From JAVVHH01 sp963848035 (GTDB taxonomy: Bacteria > Pseudomonadota > Alphaproteobacteria > Acetobacterales > Acetobacteraceae): DNA of 64,000 nucleotides. Position 1 is the stretch's first letter, and each line of letters opens with the position of its first letter. Of this stretch, positions 1 through 11,215 are shown piece after piece. The stretch lies in the NCBI GenBank assembly GCA_963848035.1, contig CAWKCD010000001.1, positions 4,030,001-4,094,000 of the forward strand, given 5' to 3'. The notes beneath the pieces were generated by a model that saw nothing but the letters and a program-made list of their open reading frames with translations, had not been told where the DNA came from and ran no database searches. The position numbers and the translations under genes were made by a program.

Positions 1-884
1 TCGTCCAGCAGGTAGGGCAGGGGAGCCGGATCGCCCGTCGGGCGCGGCGGCTGCGCCACCCGGAACGGGGCCAGCGCCTCGGGCGTGACGATCCAGGGGC
101 TGATCGTGGTGTGGAAGCTCTTGCCGAGGAACGGACCCAAGGGCTGGTATTCCCAGCCCTGCAGATCGCGCGCCGACCAGTCGTTCAGCAGGCAATAGCC
201 GGCGATATGGCCCGCCGCCTCGCCGATCGGGACCGTGGTCCCCAGCGTGCTGCCCGGCCCGACCCAGATGCCGATCTCCAGCTCGTAGTCGAGGTTGCGG
301 CTCGGACCATAGGTCGGAACCGTTTCCTTGGCCGGCTTGCGCTGTCCCTTCGGCCTTCGCACCTCGCCCGACACCGTTACCGAACTGGCGCGGCCGTGAT
401 AGCCGATCGGGACATATTTATAGTTCGGCAGCAGCGGGTTTTCCGGCCGGAACTGCTTGCCGACCGCGGTCGCGTGATGGATGCCGGCGTAGAAATCGGT
501 GTAGTCGCCGATGGCGGCCGGCAGATACATCAGGCTGTCCGCGGCCCGGTGCAGCAGATGCGGCCGTTCGTCCGATCCCTCCTGCAGCAGGGCGCTCACC
601 GCGTCCCGCAAGGCGCGCCGCGGACCCTCGCCGAGGGCGAGAAATCCGTTCAGCGTCGGCCCGGCGCAGAGCGCGCAGGCGGCCTGCGCCTCGTCGTCGA
701 GCAGACCCTCGTCGTGCAGCGCCCGGAGGTCGAGGATGTGCTCGCCGATGGCGATGCCGCCCCGCGGCGCCCCGACCGCCGGCCCGAACACGCCGAAGGG
801 CAGGTTCTGGATCGGAAAATCGACATGGCCTCGCGCCGAAGCGACCCAACTCTGTAGTTCCGGATCGTGGGTGTGATCTATCAT
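1..884 (-). CDS. fahA: Fumarylacetoacetase, C-terminus cut by window edge
   Basis: Hydrolyses fumarylacetoacetate to fumarate and acetoacetate, the last step of tyrosine/homogentisate breakdown, in the cytosol. Read leftwards from the ATG at 884, which follows a GGAAGG ribosome site, the frame stays open to position 1 (about 294 residues). It shows the N-terminal FAH domain and then the catalytic domain, with DYTDFYAGIHHATAVGKQF near residues 127-145, GYHGRASS, and DYELEIG carrying metal-binding acids. The family is about 420 residues, so roughly the last third is missing. It is divergent from the acyl-CoA synthetase gene, with 80 bases between the two starts that must hold both promoters. 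The rest of the homogentisate pathway is not visible here. Confidence 0.93.
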   Translation of the reverse strand, partial: MIDHTHDPELQSWVASARGHVDFPIQNLPFGVFGPAVGAPRGGIAIGEHILDLRALHDEGLLDDEAQAACALCAGPTLNGFLALGEGPRRALRDAVSALLQEGSDERPHLLHRAADSLMYLPAAIGDYTDFYAGIHHATAVGKQFRPENPLLPNYKYVPIGYHGRASSVTVSGEVRRPKGQRKPAKETVPTYGPSRNLDYELEIGIWVGPGSTLGTTVPIGEAAGHIAGYCLLNDWSARDLQGWEYQPLGPFLGKSFHTTISPWIVTPEALAPFRVAQPPRPTGDPAPLPYLLD

Positions 885-964
885 GGTCCCTTCCGGTCAC
901 CAGACCGACGCGCTATCTGCGGCAAATTACGCCTCGACCAACGAGGCCGATAGAGGGAACGGCC

Positions 965-2605
965 ATGCTTGGACTGATGCAGACCCAACCGCTGCTGATC
1001 TCGTCGATCATCACTCATGCGGCACGACATCACGCGCGCGCCGAGATCGTCTCGCGATTGGTCGATGGCCGCGTCCACCGGACCAGCTATCCCGAAATCG
1101 AGCGCCGGTCGCGCCGCCTGGTGCGGGCGCTGCAGGAATTGGGCGTGGCGCGGCACGACCGCGTCGCGACGCTCGCCTGGAACAGCTATCGCCATCTCGA
1201 ACTGTATTACGCCGCCTCCGGCATGGGATCGATCATCCACACCGTCAATCCGCGGCTCTCGCCCGAGGACATCGTCTACATCCTGCGCGACGCCGGCAGC
1301 GTGGTGCTGTTCGCCGATCTCAGCTTCGTCGCTTTGTTGGAGAGGATCGCGCCCGAGATACCCGACGTTCGGGCCGTGGTGCTGCTCGCTGACCCTGCGG
1401 AGATGCCGTCGGTGAAGTTGGCGCCAGGTCAGACGCTGCATTGCTATGAGGACCTGCTGGACGCGGCTGACGAGGATTTCGAGTGGCCCGTCCTGGACGA
1501 GAACCTGGCCAGCAGCCTCTGCTACACCTCGGGCACGACCGGCCGGCCGAAGGGCGTGCTCTATACCCACCGCAGCACGCTGCTCCATGCCTACGCGTTG
1601 AGCGCCGCCGACGTGTTCGGGCTGCGCGCGATCGACCGTGTGCTGCCGGTCGTGCCGATGTTCCACGTCAACGGCTGGGGCGTCCCGTATTGCGCGCCCT
1701 TGGCCGGGGCAAGCCTCGTCCTTCCCGGCCGTCATCTCGACGGGCCCAGCCTCTATCAACTGTTGCAGGACGAGCGCGTGACGTTCACGGCGGGGGTGCC
1801 GACCGTGTGGATGGGGCTGCTGCAGCATCTGCGCAGCACCGGCTCCAAGCTCGACTACTTGCAGCGCCTGGTGACGGGCGGCTCGGCCTGCCCGCCGGTG
1901 ATCGCGGAATCGTTCGAGAAGGACTACGGCGTCCGCGTCATCCATGCCTGGGGCATGAGCGAGACGAGCCCGCTCGGGACGATCTTCGCCCCATTGGCCG
2001 GCTTCGACGATCTGCCCGCGGCGGAGCAGGCCCGGCTGAAGCTCAAGCAGGGGCGTACGGTACCGGGCCTGCAGATGCGCATCGTCGACGACCAGCGGCA
2101 GGAGTTGCCGTGGGACGGCGTCACTTTCGGCAATCTCGAGGTTCGCGGGCCGTGGGTGCTGCGCCGCTACTTCAACGCGCCGGAGGACTCCGCTTGCGCC
2201 CAGGGCTGGTTCGGCACCGGCGATGTCGCGACGATCGACGCCGATGGCTATCTCGAGATCACCGACCGGACCAAGGACGTGGTGAAATCCGGCGGGGAGT
2301 GGATCAGCTCGATCCAGCTCGAGAATATCGCCGTCTCGCATCCCGACGTGGCCGAGGCCGCCGTCGTCGCGGCCAAGCACCCGCGCTGGGACGAGCGCCC
2401 GCTGCTCATTGTGGTGCCGAAGCCCGGACGTACCATCGACAAGATGGACCTGTTGTCGATGTACCACGGCAAAGTAGCGAAGTGGTGGATCCCGGACGAG
2501 GTCGTGGTGGTCGAGGAGTTGCCGCATACCGCAACGGGCAAGCTCAACAAGCTGGCGCTGCGGCAGCAGTTCCGAGGTTTCGTGCTCGCTTCGGCTGCCG
2601 AGTGA
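965..2605 (+). CDS. Acyl-CoA synthetase (FadD/DmdB-like, AMP-binding)
   Basis: A 546-residue member of the ANL adenylate-forming family that activates a carboxylic acid to its CoA thioester through an acyl-adenylate. The P-loop YTSGTTGRPKGVLYTHRS lies near residues 189-206. FHVNGWGVPYC, GMSETSPLG, the adenosine-binding TGDVATIDADGYLEITDRTKD, and the C-terminal catalytic lysine in TATGKLNKLALR all follow in the normal order. The N-terminus (QPLLISSIITHAARHH) resembles the long-chain/methylthiopropionate CoA ligase (DmdB) branch often called 3-methylmercaptopropionyl-CoA ligase in alphaproteobacteria. The substrate cannot be decided from sequence. The gene is divergent from fahA and its stop lies 3 bases from the stop of the convergent lipoprotein gene. 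Confidence 0.9.
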   Translation: MLGLMQTQPLLISSIITHAARHHARAEIVSRLVDGRVHRTSYPEIERRSRRLVRALQELGVARHDRVATLAWNSYRHLELYYAASGMGSIIHTVNPRLSPEDIVYILRDAGSVVLFADLSFVALLERIAPEIPDVRAVVLLADPAEMPSVKLAPGQTLHCYEDLLDAADEDFEWPVLDENLASSLCYTSGTTGRPKGVLYTHRSTLLHAYALSAADVFGLRAIDRVLPVVPMFHVNGWGVPYCAPLAGASLVLPGRHLDGPSLYQLLQDERVTFTAGVPTVWMGLLQHLRSTGSKLDYLQRLVTGGSACPPVIAESFEKDYGVRVIHAWGMSETSPLGTIFAPLAGFDDLPAAEQARLKLKQGRTVPGLQMRIVDDQRQELPWDGVTFGNLEVRGPWVLRRYFNAPEDSACAQGWFGTGDVATIDADGYLEITDRTKDVVKSGGEWISSIQLENIAVSHPDVAEAAVVAAKHPRWDERPLLIVVPKPGRTIDKMDLLSMYHGKVAKWWIPDEVVVVEELPHTATGKLNKLALRQQFRGFVLASAAE

Positions 2606-2608
2606 GCC

Positions 2609-3086
2609 CTACTGCAGGTAGCCCCAGCGATCGACCGCCGGTTCAGCCGACGCCCAACGCCAGGTGCTGCCCTCGCGGCACAACGTCGTCGTCAGCAGGT
2701 CGCGCTCGTCGCCATCGACGACGGTGAACGCGATCTCGCGGCATGTCGCGAGCGGCGTCGTGAACTCGCGCACCGGCTGCAGCAGGCCGCGCTCATTGCC
2801 GATCGGGATCGTGTGCCGGATCTCCCAAGCCCGCGCGGTGCCGATCGGCGCCGACCCGGCCGCGTCCGCGATCGCGTCCTGCTCGCCCTGGTGCCGCCGC
2901 CGGTCGAGATAGTCGGCCAGCGCGTTGACGCCCGAACGCACCGCGATGCCCACCGCGATGCCAACGGCCGGGTTCGCCGACGCCGAACCCGCACCCGGCC
3001 GCCGCCACGACACCCGCGATGTCGCCGGCCGACTTGCACCCGCTCAGCGCGATCACGGCCAGCAACGGCAGCGCCGCAAGCCTCAC
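2609..3086 (-). CDS. Predicted lipoprotein, downstream member of a tandem pair (frameshifted)
   Basis: Unknown function. Starts at GTG 3086 with a short signal peptide and lipobox IALSGC, followed by a Gly/Ala-rich stretch that may contact membrane, then a globular part with WEIRHTIPIG, a conserved Cys in CREIAFTV, and CREGSTWRWASAEP before the C-terminal WGYLQ. Reading it needs removal of one extra base near 2993-2995 in a G/C run. It is clearly paralogous to the gene immediately upstream (3083-3587): both share the WxxRHxxPI, C(R/K)EI and TWRWA(S/T)AEP blocks. Its GTG overlaps the upstream TGA, so the two are probably co-translated. No better-known family is recognisable. Confidence 0.7.
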
Positions 3087-3587
3087 TGCAAGCCGCTCCA
3101 GCGCCGCGTCGTCGGCTCGGCCGTCGCCCAACGCCACGTCTTGCCGTCAGAACAGATGGTCGCCGTGTAGAAAGCCTGCTGCGGGCCGGCCTTCGTCGTG
3201 GTGTCGACCGAGAAGATGATCTCCTTGCAGCGGAAATCCATCGCGCCGAACTCGCGGCTGACCACGACCTGGCCCTGCTCGTCGTCCTCGATCGGCACGC
3301 TGTGGCGAACCGACCACGATCCGACGCCATTCACCGGCAATGGACCGGCGACCGCGGCGATCCGGTCCTGTTCGTAGCGGTGGACCCGGCGCTCGACATA
3401 ACGCAGCCCCTCGCGGGCCACCGAGTCGATACCCAAGCCGACCCCGGCGGCGATGCTGGCGTTCTTTGTGATCGCCGCGCCGGCCGAAGCGCCGGCGACG
3501 CCCGATAGCGGTTGCGGTTCCCTCCGTGAGCAAACTGCCGCAGCCGGAGAGACCGAGCAGTGCAACCAGGGCGAGACGTCCTGTCAT
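3083..3587 (-). CDS. Predicted lipoprotein, upstream member of a tandem pair (frameshifted)
   Basis: Unknown function. The ATG at 3587 opens a signal peptide ending in lipobox GLSGC, so the mature protein is probably outer-membrane or periplasmic. A Gly/Ala-rich region (AGASAGAAITKNASIAAGVG) is followed by a domain with SWSVRHSVPIE, CKEIIFSVDTTTK and CSDGKTWRWATAEP. The two cysteines are conserved in the downstream sister (2609-3086) and could form a disulfide. The signal peptide and the body lie in different frames; removing one base from the GGG/CCC run near 3520-3522 restores one frame of about 167 residues. The two genes form a small leftward operon starting near 3600. Confidence 0.7.
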
Positions 3588-3645
3588 ATCGACTCTTACG
3601 TTGAGGTGAGATGCAGTATGCGGACAGTGCTGTTTAACGCCACCC

Positions 3646-4088
3646 CTAAATTCGTTCCGGTTTATCGCTCCGTCGCGGAACCAGAACGGTCCCGTTCATC
3701 ACCGATACTGTCGCGCCGGCGGCAGTCGTCACGGTATTCTGGAACTGCACCCGATCGGGTGCCTCGAGCGTCTTGATCTCGATCTCGGCGTGCAGCTCGT
3801 CGCCGGGCCGCACCGGCAGCGGCCACGCCAGGCTCGCGATTTGCCGCGCGACCAGTGCCGGGCAGCCCGATCTGGCGCTGCGGCCGTGCATCGCGACGGC
3901 CGCAGTGTGCCAACCGCTGGCAATGAGGCCGCCGAGCGGGCCAGCTGCGGCCGATGCCTTGTCGAGATGCATCGGTTGCGGGTCGAAATCGCTGGCAAAG
4001 GCGACGATGTCCGCCTCGCGTCATTATCACGGGGCCGCGAGGCGAACGGCTGGCCCTCGCTCAGGTCTTCGAAGCGCAGCTCCTGCAT
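3646..4088 (-). CDS. MaoC-like (R)-specific enoyl-CoA hydratase family protein (two frameshifts)
   Basis: Hot-dog-fold MaoC-type dehydratase; members hydrate enoyl-CoA or act on related acyl thioesters. Start ATG 4088: MQELRFEDLSEGQ, then the frame resumes through SDFDPQPMHLDKASA (the catalytic Asp/His-type motif D-x-n-P-M-H), LIASGWHTAAVAM, LPVRPGDELHAEIE and a C-terminal strand VSVMNGTVLVPR. Total about 147 residues, the usual size for a single-domain MaoC. Two extra bases, in the GGGG run at 4031-4034 and near 4013-4014, split it into three frames. It is divergent from glgX with a 120-base gap. The substrate is unknown. Confidence 0.8.
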
Positions 4089-4208
4089 GCCACCGTCCCA
4101 AACCAGGCCCGGACGCCAGAAACACCGACGCCGGCGCGACCTGTCCAGTATGACGGCCACCGTTGCCGGAGCCTGCGAGTGACCGTATGGATCCAGAATC
4201 GATGTGAC

Positions 4209-6341
<2,133 letters not shown>

Positions 6342-6345
6342 CGGA

Positions 6346-8169
6346 CTACTCGCCCGACAGCTCGCGCCGCCGCTTGTCCAGTTCTTCGCTGTAGCGCCGC
6401 AGCGCAAACTGCTCGGTCAGCGTGCCGATCACCCGCATCGTCTCCGTGCGCATCCACCACGGCGAGCTCGTCGCTCTCGGCCTGCTCGAACATCGACACC
6501 GCTTCCTTGATGGTCATCTGCGGCAGCAGCACCGCGCCGGTGTGGTGCATCACGTCGGCAACCGTCGCGGTGTCGTCGAACTCGGCATGGGCCTCCGACG
6601 TCGCCAGGATCCCGGCGTATCGCCCGGTCTGGTCCACCGCCACGGCACGGCCGACGCTGCCCAGCGGGAATTGCCGGCGGAACGTCTCCAGCTTCATGTC
6701 GAGCGGCACGCGGCGGAACTCGCGCCGCATCATCTTGCCGACGGTCAGGTTGCGCATCCAGCCGATGTCGACCGCGCTGCGGATCGCCTCGCCGCGCAGA
6801 TGGAACCGCCAGGTCGCGAAGCTGTAGCCGAACGTACGCCGGACCGTCAGCGCCGAGACCACCGAAGCCGCCAGCACCGCCACCGTCATCGGCAGCGACC
6901 CCGTCATCTCCAGCGCCAGGAACGCCATCGTCAGCGGCCCGCCCACCACCGCCACGGCCAGCCCGCTCATCCCGACGACGCGCACACACCACCGCCGGCA
7001 GCGCCTGCACCACCGTGACCAACCCGAGCAGCCCGGCAAACAGCTTGCCCAGCAACGCGCCCAGGAACAGCGAGGCGAAGAACAGGCCGCCGCGGAACCC
7101 CGACCCGATGCTGACGGCCGACGCCAGCGCCTTCAACACGATCAGCAGCGCCACATGGGTCAGCGAATACGGCGCATCCAGCGCCGCCCGCATCGCCGAG
7201 TGCCCCGATGACAGCACCGCCGGCGAGACCAGAGCCAGGCCGCCGATCACGACGCCGCCCACCGCCGGGCGCAACCAGACCGGCAAGTTGCTGCGCCGGA
7301 ACAGCTCCTCGACGAGCGTGACCGCGCGCATGATCAGCGATCCCGCCCAGCGCACAGATCATGCCGAGCGCCAGGATCGGCACGTAGTCGATCGCCTCGA
7401 TCGCGGTCGGCACCCGGATGTCCAGGTTCTCGCCGCCGCCGAGCAGGATCCGCATCGCGGTCACGGCAGAGATCGCCGCCACCACCACCGGCGCCAGCGT
7501 CACCAGCGAGTAGGTTCCGATCACCAGCTCGAATGCATAGAAGGCGCCCGTGAGCGGCGCATTGAATGCGGCCGCGATCGCGCCTGCCGCGCCGCAGCCG
7601 ACCAGGAGCCGCATGTCGGAACGGCGCAGCCGGAACGCGCGGCCGAGCCGCGACGCCAACGCCGAGCCGATCTGCGCATACCCGGCCTCGAGTCCCACGG
7701 ACGCGCCCACGCCATTGGACCAGATCGTCTGCAGCACGACGATCAAGCTGTCCTTCAGCGACATGGTGCCGCCATAGAGCGCATTGGCCTCGATCGGGTC
7801 GACCGTCCGGCGCGAGCCCCATCGGACGGCGAGGATGCCCGCTCCGCCCAACACCAGCCCGCCCAGTGTCGGCACCAGCAAGGCGCGCAGGACGTCCACT
7901 TGATATTGCGACGACAGGAACTCGCCGGGCGCCAGGGTGAACAGTAGCCGGTGCATCTCCTGCGCGATCGCCGACATGCCGACCACGATCACGCCGGCAA
8001 CGCCGCCGACCGCGGCAGCCAGCGCCACCAGCCAGATTTCGTCGGCGCGGACGAGGGCGCGGAGCGTCGCCGGCGCCTGCGCGAAGGCAGCGCGTAATTT
8101 GCGTTTCGGACGCACGGCGTCGGCGATGGTCGCGCCGCGCGAACTAGGGCTGGCGCTGAAGGGACGCAT
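6346..8169 (-). CDS. ClC-family chloride channel/transporter with CBS region (three frameshifts)
   Basis: A polytopic ClC protein for chloride or another anion. From ATG 8169 (an in-frame TTG at 8184 is an alternative) it has the ClC helices with SVGLEAGYAQIG at the position of the GREGPxxQ motif (the gating Glu is kept), CGAAGAIAAAFNAPLTG, SGFRGGLFFASLFLGALLG in place of GGVFAPSLFIGA, and GMSGLAVAVVGGPLT. A C-terminal cytoplasmic part with two CBS-like repeats (GKMMRREFRRVPLD, then ADVMHHTGAVLLPQMTIKEA) ends in ELDKRRRELSGE. The first motif region lacks the usual GSGIP, reading DPIEANALYGG. Three extra bases, near 7346-7348, 6980-6984 and 6447-6450, break the frame. The total is about 606 residues. 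Confidence 0.85.
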
Positions 8170-8340
8170 GGGGACCCGGGCCAAGGAGCGATGTGCTCCT
8201 TGTGCGACTGCTTCCGGCGCCGATCAACCTCGCGGTGCAACAAACGTCGAATAAACTTGCGTTTAGGCCCGAAAGGCACATTCGCGACACCTTCTCGCCC
8301 CTATCCCTTTGTCATTCAACCAGGCAAATCTGGCGGGGTC

Positions 8341-9477
8341 ATGACCTTCCGACTGCTGCGCAATCCCTCGACCGGCACGCCCGGCACGGTCGTCCTGCCG
8401 GCGGGCGGCTATCGCCGCGCCAAGGCGGAGATCACGCGCTGGCCGGGCTATGCGCCGACGAAGCTGCACGATCTGCCGGCACTGGCGGACGCCGCCGCAG
8501 TCGCGGTCGTCCGCATCAAGGATGAATCGGAACGCTTCGGCCTCGGCAGCTTCAAGGCGCTCGGCGGCGCCTACGCGGTGGCCGACTCGCTGCTGGCCGA
8601 GATTGAGCGCCGGCATGGCGCCGGCTCGGCGAAGATGGACGACCTGATCGCCCGCCGCTTGCCGGCCGGCGACATCACCGTCGCCTGCGCCACCGACGGC
8701 AATCATGGCCGCAGCGTCGCCTGGGGCGCGGCGACGTTCGGCTCACCTTGCTGCATCTTCGTCCACGAGACCGTCAGCGCCGGCCGCGTCGCCGCGATCG
8801 AGCAATTCGGCGCGCAAGTGCGGCGCGTGCCCGGCACCTACGACGACGCCGTCCGCGCGGCGGCCGAAACGGCGGAGCGGGAAGGTTGGCTCGTCATCTC
8901 CGACACGTCTTGGCCCGGCTACACCGAAGTGCCGCGGCTCATCATGCAGGGCTACCGGCTCATGCCGGACGAGGCACTGGACCAGTGGTCCGGCGAGCCG
9001 CCGACTCACGTCTTCATCCAAGCCGGCGTCGGGGGTGTCGCCGCCGCGGTATCGGTCCAGATGCGCGCCCGTCTCTCGCCGCCGCCCTCGCTCATCGTGG
9101 TCGAGCCGGAGCGCGCCGCGTGCCTATTCGCGAGCGCCGAAGCCGGACGGATCGCCGCGGTCGGCGGGGACCTCGACACGATCATGGCCGGCCTGGCGTG
9201 CGGCGAGCCAAGCCTGCTGGCCTGGCAAGAACTCGAGCGCGCCAGCACCGCCTTCGTCACCATCGACGATGAAGCGGCCATCTCGGCGATGCGGAGTCTG
9301 GCAGGGCAGGGGGTGATCTCCGGCGAGTCGGGAGCGGCCGGCCTCGCCGGGCTGCTCGCCGTCGCCGCCGACGAGTCGGCGCGCGCAATCCTCGGGCTGA
9401 CGGCCCAGAGCCGCGTCCTGCTGTTCAGCACCGAAGGCGCCACCGACCCCGACCTCTACGCCCGCCTCGTCGGATGA
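8341..9477 (+). CDS. dpaL: Diaminopropionate ammonia-lyase
   Basis: PLP fold-type II enzyme that converts 2,3-diaminopropionate to pyruvate and two ammonia (YgeX/DpaL family), 378 residues. The PLP lysine is in LGSFKALGGAYA, ATDGNHGRSVAWGA is the substrate-asparagine loop, and GVGGVAAAV is the phosphate-binding glycine loop. SDTSWPGYTEVPRLIMQGY is a signature that separates this family from threonine dehydratase. ATG 8341 is chosen because GGCGGGG sits just upstream and the protein then aligns from its usual N-terminus; the open frame extends further upstream without homology. Its stop overlaps the start of the EamA gene (ATGA), so a three-gene rightward operon with the transporter and hydrolase is likely. 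Confidence 0.9.
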   Translation: MTFRLLRNPSTGTPGTVVLPAGGYRRAKAEITRWPGYAPTKLHDLPALADAAAVAVVRIKDESERFGLGSFKALGGAYAVADSLLAEIERRHGAGSAKMDDLIARRLPAGDITVACATDGNHGRSVAWGAATFGSPCCIFVHETVSAGRVAAIEQFGAQVRRVPGTYDDAVRAAAETAEREGWLVISDTSWPGYTEVPRLIMQGYRLMPDEALDQWSGEPPTHVFIQAGVGGVAAAVSVQMRARLSPPPSLIVVEPERAACLFASAEAGRIAAVGGDLDTIMAGLACGEPSLLAWQELERASTAFVTIDDEAAISAMRSLAGQGVISGESGAAGLAGLLAVAADESARAILGLTAQSRVLLFSTEGATDPDLYARLVG

Positions 9478-10364
9478 GCACCACTGTCGATCGGTTGCCG
9501 CGGGTTGCGCTGGTCGAAATGGCGGCCGCTGTCGTCCTGTTGGGCGCAAGCTGGCCGCTGACCCGGTTCGCGCTGCTGCAGGGCGCCGGCCCGGCCTGGT
9601 TCGCGCTCGGACGAGCCGGCTTCTCCGCCTTGGTCGCCACCGTCGCGCTTGCCGCGCTGCGCCGCCTCCGCATCCCGCGCAGCCGCGACCTGCCGGCCCT
9701 CGGCGCGATCGGCCTGCTGCAGCTCGCCGGATTTTTCGCCTTTGCCCACGAGGCGGTCGCCTGGGTTCCGGCTGGCCGCACCGCCGTGCTCGCCAACTGC
9801 ACCATCGTCTTCACCGTCCCGCTCTCGCTGCTGTTCCTCCGCGAACCGATCTCGGGCCGCCGCTGGCTGGCCACCGCCCTCGGCGCGGCCGGGATCCTCG
9901 TGCTCTGCGGCCCTTGGGCGATCGATTGGTCCGCGCCGCATCTCTTGTTCGGCCATGCGCTGCTGATGGGGTCGGCGCTGTGCTGGGCGATTTCGATGCT
10001 GGTGGTCCGCCGCTGGCCGCCGGCGATGTCGATGCTGGAGATCCTGCCCTGGGCATTCGCGCTCGCCACCGTCGCCCTGCTGCCGATGGCGCTCGCTCAC
10101 CCGCTCGGCGCCTGGAATTCGGCCGCGATCACCAGTCTGCTCGCGATCGGCCTGGTGATCGCCCCGAGCGGCACGTGGTGCGTGATGCAGGCGCAGGTCC
10201 AGTTGCCGATCGTGGTGTCCTCGATCGGCTTCCTGGCCGGCCCGGCCGTCGGCGTGATCCTGGCGACGCTGTTCCTGCACGAGACCTTGGGGCTGGATAT
10301 GCTCTTGGGCGCCGGGCTGATCCTGGTCGGCGCCGCCGTGGCGAGCACGAGAGGAAAGCGATGA
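9474..10364 (+). CDS. EamA/DMT-family transporter
   Basis: A 296-residue inner-membrane protein of the drug/metabolite transporter superfamily, with about ten hydrophobic helices in two EamA halves. GAALVLLGASWPLTRFAL-like and GRAGFSALVA segments mark the first half, and HALLMGSALCWAISMLVVR starts the second. FLREPISGRRWLATALGAAG and FLHETLGLDMLLGAGLILVG are the typical repeat-ending E-x-x-x-x-x-x-x-x-G-x-x-L-I-x-x-G motifs. The start overlaps the dpaL stop and the stop overlaps the hydrolase start by four bases each, so it probably exports or imports a compound handled by its neighbours, perhaps an amino acid. The substrate is unknown. Confidence 0.88.
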   Translation: MSTTVDRLPRVALVEMAAAVVLLGASWPLTRFALLQGAGPAWFALGRAGFSALVATVALAALRRLRIPRSRDLPALGAIGLLQLAGFFAFAHEAVAWVPAGRTAVLANCTIVFTVPLSLLFLREPISGRRWLATALGAAGILVLCGPWAIDWSAPHLLFGHALLMGSALCWAISMLVVRRWPPAMSMLEILPWAFALATVALLPMALAHPLGAWNSAAITSLLAIGLVIAPSGTWCVMQAQVQLPIVVSSIGFLAGPAVGVILATLFLHETLGLDMLLGAGLILVGAAVASTRGKR

Positions 10365-11119
10365 TCCTGCACGCGACCGATATCGGGGAAGGCCCGCCTG
10401 CGGTCATCCTGCACGGCCTGTTCGGGACGGCGACCAATTTCGCCACCATCCAGCGGCGGCTCGCCATCGGCCGCCGGATCCTCGCCTTCGATCTGCGCAA
10501 TCACGGCCGCAGCGCTCATGACCCGGCCATGACCTACGCCATCATGGCCGAGGACGTCCTCGCGACAATGCACGCGCACGACGTCGCCCAGGCCGCCATC
10601 GTCGGCCACTCCATGGGCGGCAAGACGGCGATGGCCCTGGCGCTGCATCATCCCGACGCCGTCGCGCGCCTGCTCGTCGCCGACATCGCGCCCGTGACCT
10701 ACCCACCCCGCTACCGCGCGATCATGGACGCGATGCTGGGGCTGGAGATGCGCCCCGAGTTGACCCGCGCCGAGGCGGACAAAGCCCTCGCGCCCGCCGT
10801 GCCGGAAGACTCGGTCCGCCAATTCCTGCTGTCGAACCTGCGCTTCGGCGCCGCGCCGGGCTGGCGTATCGGCGTCGCCGAGATCGCAGCCGCGCTCCCC
10901 GCGATCGAGGGTTGGGACGAGGCCGGCACCTATGCCGGCCCGACGCTGGTCCTACGCGGCGAGCGCTCCGACTATATCGCCCCAGAGCATCGGCCCTTGT
11001 TCCGCACCCTGTTCCCAGCCGCCAGGTTCGCTTCGCTGCGCGATGCCGGCCACTGGCTGCACGCCGACGCGCCCGACGCATTCGTCGCGACATTAGAGGC
11101 ATTTCTGCCACGTGTCTGA
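10361..11119 (+). CDS. Alpha/beta-hydrolase (YbfF/ABHD11-like esterase)
   Basis: A 252-residue cytosolic alpha/beta hydrolase. ILHGLFGTATNFATIQRRLA provides the oxyanion-hole HG motif, FDLRNHGRSAH follows, and the nucleophile elbow is GHSMGGKTAMALALHHPDAV (Ser about residue 87). The acid is probably in VLRGERSDYI and the catalytic His is in DAGHWLHADAPD. This pattern is that of the YbfF/ABHD11 esterases, whose physiological ester is poorly defined. The start ATG 10361 overlaps the EamA stop, making it the third gene of the dpaL operon. Confidence 0.88.
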   Translation: MILHATDIGEGPPAVILHGLFGTATNFATIQRRLAIGRRILAFDLRNHGRSAHDPAMTYAIMAEDVLATMHAHDVAQAAIVGHSMGGKTAMALALHHPDAVARLLVADIAPVTYPPRYRAIMDAMLGLEMRPELTRAEADKALAPAVPEDSVRQFLLSNLRFGAAPGWRIGVAEIAAALPAIEGWDEAGTYAGPTLVLRGERSDYIAPEHRPLFRTLFPAARFASLRDAGHWLHADAPDAFVATLEAFLPRV

Positions 11120-11215
11120 GCCGGTCGATCACGGCCGCTCGATCACGAGCCCTTGCTCACCGAACCCTCGCTGCCGCGTGAGGTTCCGATTGTACTTGGA
11201 CAACAGGAGCACAGG

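Noticed and set aside
881..2527. 548-residue minus-strand open frame
   Set aside because: It lies exactly antisense to the acyl-CoA synthetase gene, which has all ANL motifs. The antisense product is rich in H, R and D with no family features; a GC-rich codon-position artefact.
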